Positions 1-10,009 of a stretch of 64,000 nt of DNA are shown one piece after another; positions within the stretch are counted from its first letter, which is position 1, and every line of letters starts with the position of its first letter. The stretch spans positions 14,073,940-14,137,939 of the forward strand of contig NW_020954570.1 in NCBI RefSeq assembly GCF_900497805.2. Direction: 5' to 3'. The translations under genes were made by a program, and so were the position numbers. The notes under the pieces are model-generated. The model was not told the origin of the DNA and did no database searches. It saw only the letters and a program-made list of their open reading frames with translations. Origin of the DNA: Vombatus ursinus (lineage: Eukaryota; Chordata; Mammalia; Diprotodontia; Vombatidae).

Positions 1-1386
1 CAGGTTTTTCTGAAGTCAGCCTGCTCATCATTTCTTATAACACAATCCATTACATTCATATACCACAACTTGCTCAGTCATTCCCCAATTGATGGGCATC
101 CTCTCAATTTCCAATTCTTTGCCACCACAAAAAGAGCTGCTATGAATATTTATGTACATGTGGGTCCTTTTCCCATTTTTACGATTTCTTTGAGATATAG
201 CCCTAGAAGTGCTATTTCTGGGTCAAAGGGTATGCACATTTTTATTTTTTGGGCATAGTTCCAAATTGCTCTCCTAAATGGCTGGATCTTTTCACAACTC
301 CACAAACAATACATTAGTGTTCCAATTTTCCCACATCTTCTCCAACATTTATCATTTTCTTGTTTTGTCATCTTGGCCAATCTGATAGGTGTGATGTGGT
401 ACCTCAGAGTTGTTTTGATTTGCATTTCTCTAATCAATAGTGATTTGGAGCATTTTTTCACATGACTATAGATGGCTTTGATTTCTTCATCTGAGAACTG
501 ACTGTTCATATCCTTTGACCATTTATCAATTGGGGAATGAGTTGTATTCTTATAAATTTGACTTAATTCTCTATATATTTTAGAAATGAGGCCCTTATCA
601 GAGACACTGGATGTAAAAATTCTTTCCCAGTTTTCTACCTTCCTTCTAATCTTGGTTGCATTGACTTTGTTTGTGCAAAAACTTTTCAATATAATGTAAT
701 CAAAGTTATCCATTTTGCTTTTCATAATGTTCTCTCTCTCCTGTTTGGTCATGAATTCTTCTGTTCTTCATAGATCTGATAGGTAAAATATTCCTTGCTC
801 TCCCAGTTTGCTTATAGTATCAGCCTTTATATCATGAATATGGTGTGAGATTTTGGTCTATGCCTAGTTTCTGCCATATTCTTTTCCAGTTTTCCCAGCA
901 GTTTTTTTTTTTTCAAACAGTGGGTTCTTATCCCAGAAGCTGGGGTCTTTGGGTTTATCAAATAATAGATTACTATAGTCATCGACTACTGTGTCTTGCA
1001 TACTTAACCTATTCCACTGATCCACCACTCTATTTCTTAGCCAGTACCAAGCAGTTTTGATGATTGCTGCTTTATAATACAATTTAAGATCTGGAATGGC
1101 TAGGCCACCTTTGTCTACATTTCTTTTCATTAGTTCCCTTGATATTCTGGACTTTTTGTTCTTCCAAATGAATCTTGTTACTATTTTTTCTAACTCTATA
1201 AAATGATTTTTTGGTAGTTTGATTGGTATGGCACTGAATAAGTAAATTAACTTAGGTAGAATTGTCATTTTTATTATATTAGCTCAGCCTACCCATAAGC
1301 AACTGATGTTTTTCCAATTATTTAGATCTGACTTTATTTGTGTGAAAAGTGTTTTGTAATTGTGTTCATATAGTTACTGGGTTTGT
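1..1386 (-). mobile_element. L1 LINE, 5'-truncated, runs off the left edge
   Basis: On the minus strand, 150-752 translates to the C-terminal end of L1 ORF2 (for example NKVNATKIRRKVENWERIF and [20 protein letters not shown]), and 864-1268 gives the part just upstream (ILPKLIYLFSAIPIKLPKNHF). The left edge (base 1) is already inside the L1 3' region, so the 3' end lies outside the window. Homology stops at about 1386, in the sequence for the middle of ORF2, which is the usual reverse-transcription truncation. ORF2 is broken, so this is a dead copy. Confidence 0.9.
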
Positions 1387-2380
1387 TATAAATAAACATT
1401 TCTTAAGTGCCTGCTATGTGCCAGGCACTGTGCTAAATGCTGGGGAAACAAAGAAAGGCAAAAGGCAATCCCTGTTATCAAGGTTCACAATCTTATATGG
1501 GAGACAACATGTAAATAACTGTACTAATGAGATGTATACAGGAAGATAACCAATATAGAGAAGGTTTAAGGATTAAGGAAGATCATAAGAGTCTTGTAGA
1601 ATGTAGGATTTTAGTTGGGGCTTAAAGGAAAAGAAGAGGCAGAGATAAAGAGGGAGAAAATTCCAGGTATTGGAGACAGCCAGTGAAAATGCTCAGATTT
1701 GGGAAATGGAGTGTCTTGAGTGAGAAATGGCAAGGAGGCTGATGTCTTGCATTGTCAAGATATTAGGAAACGCCCTGTTTTCCAGCACTGAGGCCCAGCA
1801 AGCAAGCTGTGCCCTGAGCTTGGCATAACAATAACCCTTTCCACTCACCATCTAGATGATCTCACCCTCTGGCAAAATCACATAATTATTGTATTGCACC
1901 AGGTGCTCACTGAGCTTGGACAAGTTCTGGTCATGAAACCCTGCGATGAATCAAACTTGTCACATTATTGCTGTTATCCCTCCTTGTCAGGGCTACAGCT
2001 CACTGTGCCACCATTGGTGTAAGTATTGAGATCTCCCCACACTGTTTCAGATCCCTCGCTAGAGACGGGACCCTGGCACATGTGTCCTTGCTTGCAAGCC
2101 AATTCCCTCACTTCGAAATTAAATTTCTGTTTGATGCTTGACCTTTCTGTCTCTAGCCTTCTCTGTTCAGCTCTGGCCATCCATAGGTTAGAGGCTGGTT
2201 CAGTCTATTGGCAGCATCAACGAATATTTGCAGGGAAGTAAGATGTAAGAAAACTAGAAAAGTAGGTGCAGGTACTTTCAGGAAATGATAAATGGGATTT
2301 TATGTTTAATCCTGATAGGGAGCTACTGGTTTATTGGATGGGAGGAGGAGGTCTGCATGGTTTCATTTCTTCCAGCTCTG
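1387..2380 (-). mobile_element. L2-type LINE 3' region, interrupted
   Basis: The stretch opens with the reverse of the common L2 tail (aagtgcctgctatgtgcc, then ggcactgtgctaaatgctgg). It goes on through the usual marsupial L2 3' sequence to about 1768 and resumes near 2228 with taagatgtaagaaaactag and a match up to about 2370. The same family reads in the + direction at 13600-21838. The part between 1769 and 2227 is foreign. L2 died before marsupials and placentals parted, so this copy is very old; from 2380 to 2785 the match fades and I cannot say what the sequence is. Confidence 0.6.
1769..2227. mobile_element. Unclassified insertion in the L2, possibly a solitary LTR
   Basis: About 460 bp separate two parts of the L2 that would otherwise join. 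The insert has no similarity to L1 or the SINEs here. Its base composition and its pyrimidine-rich right part resemble an LTR, and short imperfect repeats (atatt / aatattt) sit at both junctions. There is no clear TATA or poly(A) signal, so the LTR reading is weak. Confidence 0.25.
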
Positions 2381-2789
2381 TTCAGCAGCATATATGTAGG
2401 AACAAAGGAAGCAGTTGGTAGGAATGATCTAGGGCTGAAACTTCACAGAACAAGAGAGGATAAGGGAGCAAGGGACTCAAGAGAAGAAAATGGTGTAGAA
2501 GTGAATAGGCAGGAGAGTATAGACGGTGTAGGGATGATGTCCTGGGAAAAAAAACTAAGGGGTTGAGTTGAAGGTCTTAGTGAAGATGAAGGAGAGGGTT
2601 GAAAGGCAGAAGGAGGGGTGGAATGACAATAGATTATGATCACATAAGGGAATTTCTGAGTTTATGGATGTGGAAGTAGTCATTTGTGGGTGATGGCATA
2701 GTTAAAGGTATAGCTGAGGTGGAATACAGGAGTAAGTCACAGAAAATGAGTAAACTGAGGAACAGGGAAATTTGGAAAAGAAAGTAGAA

Positions 2790-2985
2790 CCAGTGTAGTA
2801 AGTGTGAAATGGAAGATAGCTCGATGTGAAGTCATAGGACCTGTGTTTAAATCCTGCTTCTGCCACTTACCTGTGTGATCCTGGACAAATCATTGCTTTT
2901 CTGTGTCGATTTGCTGAACTGTAAAATTACAGAGTTTGACTAGATTTATCTCAGTGATCCCTTTTAGTTCTAAATCTGCGAAGAC
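2790..2985 (+). mobile_element. MIR/THER-type CORE-SINE
   Basis: The order of parts is that of a MIR-related SINE: a tRNA-like B-box region (gtttaaatcctgcttctgcc), cacttacctgtgtgatcctgg, a degenerate core (aactgtaaaattacagagtt) and a tail ending gatcccttttagttctaaat. It is heavily diverged, as expected for a family this old. Confidence 0.65.
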
Positions 2986-3830
2986 TATGACAAAAGGCTG
3001 GAGGGAAGGAGACTCTTTTATATGAATAGCTGTAGATTAACTTTATTCAATTGCTGGAGTCTAGGGAGTACAGCTATGTGAGCCATTGGAGAGAAGTCGT
3101 TCCAGCAACACATGCCCCAGCAAACACAGTAGCAAAATGTGTAACCAAGGATATAATACCAAGATTTGGCCTACCATATATTATTTACTGCAACCCAGGG
3201 CCACACTTTACTGCAGAAATAACTAAACTGTCCAAGTGTTTTGGGATAACCTTGAGCCTATACATCCCCTATTACCCACAATCATAAAGGGGGAGAAGCG
3301 GTTAAATAGAGAAGTTAAGATCTTTTTGGGAAAAGTAAACAATTAGAATGGCCTCAGGTACTTCCCCTTGTGTTGTTCCAACTTAGAAATTGCAACAGGC
3401 AGGATTGTGGATTGTCACCGTTTGAAATTCTGTTTGGTAGTCTATCCAAGCGATGAACCCTTGGAGCCTGAGCCTGGCCACAGGAGATGAAAGCATAGTA
3501 AGAAATGTGATCTTCCTGTCTAGTCCTCTTTCACAGTTCTGCTTTACAGGAAGGAGGCAGCCCTGATGCAAACTCTGCTTTTGGAAGAGATGGTGCATCC
3601 ATTTAAGCCAGAGGACTACATGTGGATTTGCAACTTCAGGAAGATATCTAGTCTTCGGCCCTCCTGGAATGGGCCTTTCCAGGTTCTGCCGATTAGTTAT
3701 ACTGCCGTCAAGGTTACTGAGTAGATCGACCTGAATACATCACATCCATGTGAAGCCTGCCATGATTCACCTCAGCTCAGCAGAGGAAGCAACCCCTGAT
3801 CAGCCCCTGAACCCAGTTAAGCTGAAAAAG
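2985..3830 (+). mobile_element. ERV fossil: pol integrase fragment, class I (gamma-like)
   Basis: The open stretch 3051-3287 encodes a protein recognisable as the retroviral integrase core (DIIPRFGLPYIIYCNPGPHF, then ITLSLYIPYYPQS). The stretch after it, to about 3770, still resembles the integrase C-terminal region with a GPFQVL-type motif. The layout suggests a gammaretrovirus-like class I element. It is broken in several places and clearly old. It lies between L2/MIR sequence and a cluster of MAR1 SINEs, with an env-like remnant and an LTR further on, all on the same strand. Confidence 0.75.
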
Positions 3831-3878
3831 GACCCTAACACCAACCCATGGTTTTTGGCTGCTTGTTTGTTTGACCTG

Positions 3879-4132
3879 ATTGTTCAGTCATTTTTCAGTC
3901 ATGTTTAACTCTTTGTGACCACATTAGGGGTTTTCTTGACAAAGATACTAGAATGGTTTGCCACTTCTTTTTCTTGCTCATTTTGCAGATGAGGAAACTG
4001 AGGTAAACAGGATTAAGTGACTTGTCCATTGTCACACAGCTAGTAAGTGTCTGAGGCCAGATTTGTACTCAGGAAGATTAGTCTTCCTTACTCAAGGCTC
4101 AGCACTCTATTCACTGTGCCACCTAGCTGCCC
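3879..4132 (-). mobile_element. MAR1-type SINE (RTE-tailed), near full length
   Basis: Read on the minus strand it starts with the tRNA-like head GGGCAGCTAGGTGGCACAG, passes the B box region, cacttactagctgtgtgaca, and the core cagtttcctcatctgcaaaa. It ends in the RTE-like tail (ccaagaaaacccc, then a tail rich in gactgaa). The tail shows that RTE rather than L1 machinery moved it. Confidence 0.85.
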
Positions 4133-4293
4133 ATTGGAGTGGTTGGCCATTTCCTTCTCTAGTGGATTAAGGCAAACAGAAGTTAAGTGACTTGCCCAGA
4201 ATCACAAATCTATTAAATGTCTGAGGCCAGATTTGAACTCAGGTCTTCCTGACTACAAGCCCAGCACCCTATTTACTGAGATAACTAGCTATC
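4133..4293 (-). mobile_element. MAR1-type SINE, second copy, partial
   Basis: Directly next to the first copy and in the same orientation: tggagtggttggccatttcc, then ggcaaacagaagttaagtga, then tctgaggccagatttgaact. It lacks the RTE-like end. It could be a tandem insertion or a partial duplication of its neighbour. Confidence 0.75.
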
Positions 4294-4304
4294 TTAAAAA
4301 AGTA

Positions 4305-4462
4305 CCTGTTGTTGTTTAATCATTCAGTTGTGTTTGACTCTTCATAACCCCATGGACCATAGCCAAGGGATGGCTATGGGAAAATCCATGGGATTTTCTT
4401 GGCAAAGATACTGGAATGGTTTGTCATTGGATTAAGACAAACAAAGATTAAGTGACTTGACC
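4305..4462 (-). mobile_element. MAR1-type SINE tail fragment
   Basis: The reverse of the MAR1 tail is clear: gttgttgtttaatcattcag, gtgtttgactcttcataacc, ttcttggcaaagatactgga. The head half is missing, and a short local duplication (catagccaagggatggctat, then ggaaaatccatggg) disturbs the middle. It is the third MAR1 in a row. Confidence 0.7.
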
Positions 4463-4474
4463 TGATAATTAGGA

Positions 4475-4740
4475 CCTTGCTATCTACTATGCATTTTCTG
4501 TTAGTGCTTTATGCCCTGCTTTGCACCCTTGGGGCTGGGAGAACAGAAGAGCCCAACACTTATGTGTATCTGATCCAACGTGCCAGCCATGCTTTTAATT
4601 GGACCAACTGCTGGAAATGAGCACATACCCCTTTGTCCTTGGGGAAGGGATGCCCCTGGTGGGTATAGAGGCAGATATTCAGAACTAATGTGATTATTAT
4701 TTTGCAATCAATAAGGCAAACATATAGTAACAAATTATAC
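4475..4740 (+). mobile_element. ERV fossil: env surface-unit remnant
   Basis: One + frame gives short matches to the conserved part of class I ERV envelope surface units (a stretch like SHAFNWTNCW, followed by HTPLSLGKGCP). This lies on the same strand and downstream of the integrase remnant, in the right order for one old provirus. It is badly broken. The call rests on a short motif and should be read with caution. Confidence 0.45.
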
Positions 4741-4841
4741 TGCCATGGCCTGGAAGAATGAATCCTTCCATTTAGTCATTTTTAATTGGAAAAAGATCAC
4801 TAACCTTTTGCAATCTCATCTCCAGCTTGAGCTTGTGACAT

Positions 4842-5391
4842 TGTCAGGTCTTCAGTTCTGTGTTATGAACAAAACAGGATACAAGGTCAGGAGATTATAA
4901 GCAGCAGAGATTAAGATGATGCAATTGAGGATAGAGGACTAATAGAGGTCCGAATGTGGTGCTGCACTATAGGAATGGTTAGTACCAAAGGAGTGATTGT
5001 ACAAAGTCTGCTACTTGTGTAGTCAGTCTGAGTGACATCATTTTAAAACCTTATTTTGACTTTGGCACATGTGCAGCCAGCCTGCAGGAGATGGTGGTCT
5101 GGAAATACCCTTGTGTATACACACTAATCCCACCTCACTATGATACTATAATGAGGGAGGAGCTGAAGTGGCACTAACCCCACCTCCGCATGATTATGAG
5201 TACCAATCAGCATACTTTTGCCCTTATATATTGCCTTTATATATCCTGTCTATAAAAAGCAGCAATTTGAAATGGGCAGCAGCACCCAACTACTTGCTGC
5301 CTTGGTGTACTTAATAAAACACTTTTATCTTTGTTTTCCTGAGTTTGTCTTATTGATCAGGGAGAGGCCTCAACCAATATTTCTTTTAACA
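4842..5391 (+). repeat. ERV LTR (550 bp) with 4-bp flanking repeats
   Basis: Starts TGTCAGGTCTTCAG and ends TTTTAACA, the TG...CA rule for LTRs. Inside are a TATA box (tataaaaagcag, about 5251) and a poly(A) signal (ttaataaaacac, about 5311), spaced as in U3-R-U5. The 4-base sequence ACAT stands on both sides (4838-4841 and 5392-5395), which fits a solitary class I LTR. It could instead be the 3' LTR of the pol/env remnant upstream, with the 4-base match due to chance. Confidence 0.75.
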
Positions 5392-5419
5392 ACATAAAAA
5401 GAAAAAAAAGACAAACAGA

Positions 5420-5588
5420 CATGCACTAGCTGTGTGACCTTGGGCAAGTCACTTAACTTCTGCCTCAGTTTCCTCAACTGTAAAATGAACTAGAGAAGGA
5501 AGTGGCAAGCCACTCTAATATCTTTGCCAAGAAAACCCCAAATGGGGTTTCACAAGACAGAGAGGGCTGAACAACAAAAACAACAATA
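5420..5588 (+). mobile_element. MAR1-type SINE, 5'-truncated
   Basis: Begins in the B-box side (cactagctgtgtgaccttgg), runs through gtttcctcaactgtaaaatg and atctttgccaagaaaacccc, and ends with the RTE-like tail gagggctgaacaacaaaaac. Confidence 0.85.
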
Positions 5589-6309
5589 GGGCAACAAAGA
5601 GGTAGGAATGTCAGATGAGTTCAGAGTATTATGCTACTTCCCTCTTCCTATGTCTCTCTCTCACCCCCACACCCCATGTCATGAAAGACTGGACCAATAA
5701 TACAGCTAGAAGGGGGACACACACCGAAAGCAAACATAGTAGTTTCAAGAAGCATGACTGATCTTGGACTAGATAAGAACACTAGTTTGCTATGAACTCA
5801 AGAAAGGACTTCCAGTAACTAGGAGATGTGAATTTATTCTTTGGCCACATATGCTCTCCACAAGTGTCTCACTATTACTGTATCATTTGTTCCCAGTCAC
5901 CCCATAAAATGTATGTGCACTGTGACAGCATGTGCCCCTGATTTTCAGGGAATTGGTTTTGTATCAACGGTGCCTGTTATAACTCCTTAAAAAGTTTCAC
6001 TTTTTAAAAAGTATTTACCTTCTAAGAGGTTGATTAATGCTAGTCGATAGTCAATGGAAAGTACATTGAACCGGGTTAGTGAGCTAAAGTGCTAGAAATG
6101 TAGCACCTCAGTTCCGCTAGTAACATGAAAGGAACAGTAAGCAGCCTGCCATTCCAGTGGGAGGAGGGAAAGCAACCTGCAGAGAGTACCCATGCCAGTC
6201 ATTTTCACTTTGAACCTGGCTCTTTCATTTCCTTTTCCATGGCTATGCCAACGGCCTGCAATGGAACTACCTCCAACCCTCCCACTCCCACTTTTAGCTG
6301 TTCATCTCC
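5589..6309. other. Gene-free stretch, nothing recognised
   Basis: No repeat family, RNA gene or convincing coding frame was recognised here. The open frame at 6125-6391 has no family match and ends inside the L2-type tail that follows. Confidence 0.5.
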
Positions 6310-6435
6310 TTTTAATGATTCTTCTCCCATTAGAATTAGTTCCTTAAGGGCAAGGGACTGTCTTGTTTTTTACTTGTATTTGTGCTCCTAGCAGTTAGCA
6401 CAGTGTCGGGTATATAGTTAAGTGTTGAATAAATT
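6310..6435 (+). mobile_element. L2-type LINE 3' tail
   Basis: Matches the common L2/MIR 3' end: cattagaattagttccttaa, gggcaagggactgtcttg, agcagttagcacagtgtc, ttaagtgttgaataaat. Only the final ~125 bp remain. Confidence 0.65.
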
Positions 6436-6437
6436 AT

Positions 6438-6448
6438 CTATCATCACC

Positions 6449-6509
<61 letters not shown>

Positions 6510-6519
6510 NNNNNNNNNN

Positions 6520-6581
<62 letters not shown>
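6438..6581. repeat. (ATC)n microsatellite with a 10-base assembly gap
   Basis: Almost pure trinucleotide repeat, with two CAC variants near the left edge. The ten Ns at 6510-6519 are a gap placeholder, so the true repeat length is unknown. The repeat starts right at the end of the L2 tail. The open frames across it (poly-Ile on one strand, poly-Asp on the other) are artefacts of the repeat. Confidence 0.97.
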
Positions 6582-6863
6582 ATAATCCATCCATCCCAAG
6601 GTAGTGCTACATGTAGCATATGCTCTTGTGCAACTGAACAGTACACTATAACAAAGTACTGGGGTTAAATCAGCCTGGGACCTGGGCTCTGATTATTTAG
6701 AAAAAGTAACCTCTGTTGCATGAGTAAGAAAGTGAAAAGTGGTAATTTTGTGTTACCTAGTAAGTCATGTTCATAACTGTTCTAAAAATATATATTTGTC
6801 ATAGTATTTTTAGGAACTTCCTTTCCCAGTATCCCCTCTTCTCTTCCCCTCCCCCAATTTTAT

Positions 6864-6950
6864 AGATAAGAAAACTGAGGGCCAAAATAGCATTGCAGGG
6901 ATTTGAACTCGGGTACTTTTTTCAATCCAGTGTTCTTTCCATTGCATGCA
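6864..6950 (-). mobile_element. MIR fragment
   Basis: Reverse MIR core and B-box side: tagataagaaaactgagggc, then gcagggatttgaactcgggt, then ccagtgttctttccattgca. Short and diverged. Confidence 0.5.
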
Positions 6951-6952
6951 TG

Positions 6953-7107
6953 CTTTTTTTTTTGGAGGGGGGGCTAAGCAATGGGGTTAAGTGACTTGCC
7001 CAGGGTCAGACAGCTAATAAGTGTCGAGTGTCTGAGGTCACAATTGAACTCAGGTCCTCCTGACTCCAAGGCTGGAACTCTATCCACTGCACCATCTAGC
7101 TGTCTCC
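6953..7107 (-). mobile_element. WSINE1-type SINE
   Basis: Read on the minus strand: gacagctagatggtgcagtg, tagagttccagccttggagt, gagttcaattgtgacctcag, then aagtcacttaaccccattgc and an A-rich tail. It sits about 690 bp upstream of the ISOC1 start codon. An imperfect repeat (gcatgcatg / gcaagcatg) lies at the two ends. Confidence 0.85.
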
Positions 7108-7489
7108 TCAGTGCAAGCATGTTAGAAGTATTCAGCTACAGTAGAGAACTCAATATGTAACTGTTGCTAGTATTATTTATCTACAGTGGTCAATAGCTGT
7201 CGCTCCAAACATGGCTGCCATTTGCCAGTAGCAGTAATAAGGGCCACCCACACTCCCAGGTCCATCTCTAAAAAGCTACTGGGATCCTAGTTCTGCACTG
7301 GAAAAAGGGAAAATCCCTTACAAAGTAGGTCTGAGAAGGAAGAGAAGGAACAGAGAGGCGGAGACATAGCTCAAGGCAAGGGCCATAGTCCCAAGCAGTC
7401 TTTCTGTGTCCTTTGTGTAAAAGAAAAGAACAGTGAAGATGGTGGAAGTGGAGTAATCCAGTAAAAGTCTGAAGAGACGGTTCAGCTCC

Positions 7490-8170
7490 AGTATTGGGGA
7501 GATTCTTCAGCAAGATGTGGGGCAGTCAGACACACACGGACACTCTTTCTTGGCCACTCACCCCAGACCTCAGACCCTGAGCAAGTGGGGGTGGGGGAGG
7601 GAGGGTCAGAGAGAGAAGGTGGAGGAGAGAAGCAGCAAAGGGACTCCTCTTCTTTTCCTCTCTTTGGTTGCTGGGGACTGGGGCCCTCTCCTGGTGGCAA
7701 GAAACCGAGAGGAAAAGGAGGAGCTGTTCGTCGGTGTTGTTCCCTTAGAGGAAGCGACAGAGAACGTGCTCAGCTGTGCACTGGAGCTGCCCAGGAACAT
7801 GGCGTCGGCAACGGAGCCTGCTTCCCTTGCACACTTGCACACCGGCGGCGGCAGCGGCGCCCCGGGGTCACTGTCTGCTGGCGGTGCGGTGCCAGTGCTT
7901 TTCTGCTTCTCTGTGTTTGCCCGGCCCTCCACTGTGCCGCACGGCGCGGGCCACGAACTGCTCATCCAGAAGTTCCTGAGCCTTTACGGCGACCAGATAG
8001 ACATGCACCGCAAATTTGTGGTGCAGCTCTTTGCCGAGGAGTGGGGCCAGTATGTAGACCTGCCCAAGGGCTTTCTGGTGAGCGAACGCTGCAAAGTTCG
8101 CCTGGTTCCCTTGCAGATCCAGGTAAGACCCCGGGAGAAAGCGGGGTGGTGTTATGGAGAAGGGGGTAGG
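7490..8170 (+). promoter_or_regulatory. CpG-rich promoter region of ISOC1
   Basis: CpG pairs, rare elsewhere in the window, cluster here, most densely at 7795-8100 (caccggcggcggcagcggcg; gtgccgcacggcgcgggcc). The region covers the 5' leader, exon 1 and the first splice donor. No TATA box was seen at a useful distance, which fits a CpG-island promoter of a broadly expressed gene. The exact transcription start cannot be told from sequence alone. Confidence 0.75.
7799..8122 (+). CDS. ISOC1: ISOC1 exon 1 (coding part), isochorismatase domain-containing protein 1
   Basis: This exon encodes residues 1-108. The Gly/Ala/Ser-rich N-terminus (residues 1-30) is followed by the strongly conserved block [20 protein letters not shown], by [20 protein letters not shown] and by [20 protein letters not shown], which I recognise from vertebrate ISOC1. 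ISOC1 belongs to the isochorismatase-like cysteine hydrolase superfamily; its substrate is not established, and the protein has been reported in cytosol and peroxisomes. The ATG at 7799 has A at -3 and G at +4, a strong Kozak context. The frame is open for 94 codons upstream but has no in-frame ATG there, so 7799 is the start. The exon ends ...CTT/GCAGATCCAG with donor gtaaga, phase 0. Remembered human ISOC1 is 298 residues; this N-terminus is about 5 longer. Confidence 0.96.
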
Positions 8171-9799
8171 AAAGCACGCTGCTTTCCCTTTTCTCTAAAT
8201 ATGCATACTCCTCAGGTGTCCTTGGTGCAACCATAGCTGATAACCCTTCCCCAAGGAACGTGTGCCAGGACTTCGGTGCTTTGTGTGCTTACAGTTGTGC
8301 TACTTCTTTACTTCAGAATGCATGTGAGCGTGCGTGCACCTTTGTTTTAATTGTAGTTATAATTTCGCAGTGTTTCCAAGTAGACATGTAAACCACCCAT
8401 ATAGGTAAGAGGTGGTACAGCTGTGGTTTTTAAAGGCGCTGTACAGTGTACAGATCTTTTTAAAATTTTCCTGTAAATCTTTAAACTTAAAACTCCAAGT
8501 TGTTATGTGGAAATTAACTATTGCCCCCTCTGGATTTGGTTATCCTATGTAGTTATCACATGTTTTCTTCAAGAACTGTAAGATAGCTTTTTTTTTCTTA
8601 ATTGGGAGGGAAGGGTCTAAGACTTTTGGAAGAGGGTTAAGTATGATTTGCTTGCTGGTATTAATCATTAGTCATAGCTTTATTTTGAAGCCCTGCTTAT
8701 TGGCAGTGGGGAGGTGGGGTGGGAGTGGAAGAAGGGGAGAGAATTGGAGTAACCTGCAGATCTTCTGATACCTAAGAACTATATAAATCTTAAACTTGGT
8801 TTGTATTTTTCACTTATTTTCTTTTTGTATAATTAATAGAAACCAGCTATTCAGGTTGAAAATGGAACAAATGTGGAATTCAGCTCTTGGGGGCATTTAG
8901 GGCTCAGGTGTCACCCTCTGCCAATTACTCTAAAGCAGCAGTTCTTTAACTGAGTTATCCATGGCCTTTCTTACCTGCCATTGCGTCCTTCTGCCTTGTA
9001 ATCGCTTGAGTATCCTCACCAAAAAGTTCGTATGTAGTTTGCTAAATCAAATAATGTTCCCTTGATATGACAGATTCGGGGCTTATCAAGTTTCTTTTAG
9101 GGTCTTTCAGTTAGATGTACTGAAAAGTCTCTTAGGTAACCTTGGAATGATGTCCTAAAATACTACCCCCATTTTTATGTCAAAACATTTTTATGGTTAA
9201 TGTCTCAGCAACTCTCCTTGAGAGGCTGTTTCTGAGAAAGTGAACGCTGGAGAATATACCATTAATAAATGGTAATTCAAACGCTGTTAAATAGTCCTAA
9301 AAACAAAAACAAAAACAAAGGAGCAGTGGGGGTGGGGGGGTGGGGAGAGAATGAAGAGTTTATTGTGTTTATTCTTGTTATCAATTTCTTAACTTTTGAG
9401 AGTCATGAAAAATCGTTTTATTGTGAAAATGATCACCCAGTGTCATTTTATTAAGTACCAGTGGTCAAGAAATACATTTTAACTAAATATTTTGAAGTAT
9501 AACCAAGTAAGACATGGGTCTTTGATATTCCCTTTAAATGCTAATTAAACCTCATTGAGAAGGTCTTTCATAGAATCAGTTGTGATTTTTGAATTATGTT
9601 CTACATGTAGGAGACAATCACTGGATATTTATTTTGCTTTAAAACAAAAATTCCTTTCACAGATATTTTTAAAAGTTACATTTTTTTTCTTGGGCTAACA
9701 TCACTTGAACACTATTATAATGTACTTTTTTCTACAGTTGTGTTCTTAGCAATTAAAAGTTGCTGAGGCACACAAAATTCCTTTCCTTTGCAATAACTA
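8123..9799. other. ISOC1 intron 1, proximal part, mostly unique
   Basis: This AT-richer stretch follows the CpG-rich region and holds no recognised repeat or gene. The short open frame at 9269-9454 has no family match and lies partly in a low-complexity (aaaac)n and G-rich run (9298-9345). Of the whole intron (8123-39899, 31,777 bp) this is the longest part free of transposons. Confidence 0.6.
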
Positions 9800-9905
9800 A
9801 TTTTTGTTTTAGTACAATACTGGGGTAATGCTAGAGAAAAATGCAGAGATAAATAAGGCACAGCTTCCTACCTCAAGAAACTTACATTCCATTAGAAAAA
9901 CTTGA
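9800..9905 (-). mobile_element. L2-type fragment
   Basis: Resembles the reverse of L2 3' sequence: ctggggtaatgctagag, ataaataaggcacagcttcc, ctcaagaaacttacattcca. Short and diverged. Confidence 0.4.
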
Positions 9906-10009
9906 GTTTATAGTTTTTTAAAGTCTTTTAAAGTACTTTAATAGCTATTTAGCTAATCCTGATGGGTTTTTTTTTTAACTACACCCCATATTATTCATGA
10001 TACTATAAT

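Noticed and set aside
6422-6646. Open frames across the (ATC)n repeat (poly-Ile and poly-Asp)
   Set aside because: They exist only because a triplet repeat has no stops in some frames, and they run across the Ns.
7205-7235. catggctgccat, a YY1-like double site upstream of ISOC1
   Set aside because: A short motif about 580 bp before the ATG, outside the CpG-rich core; no further support.
7606-7965. 119-codon minus-strand frame opposite ISOC1 exon 1, and the 194-codon + frame at 7585-8169
   Set aside because: Shadows of the GC-rich first exon; no motif, and the real frame is fixed by the ISOC1 match.
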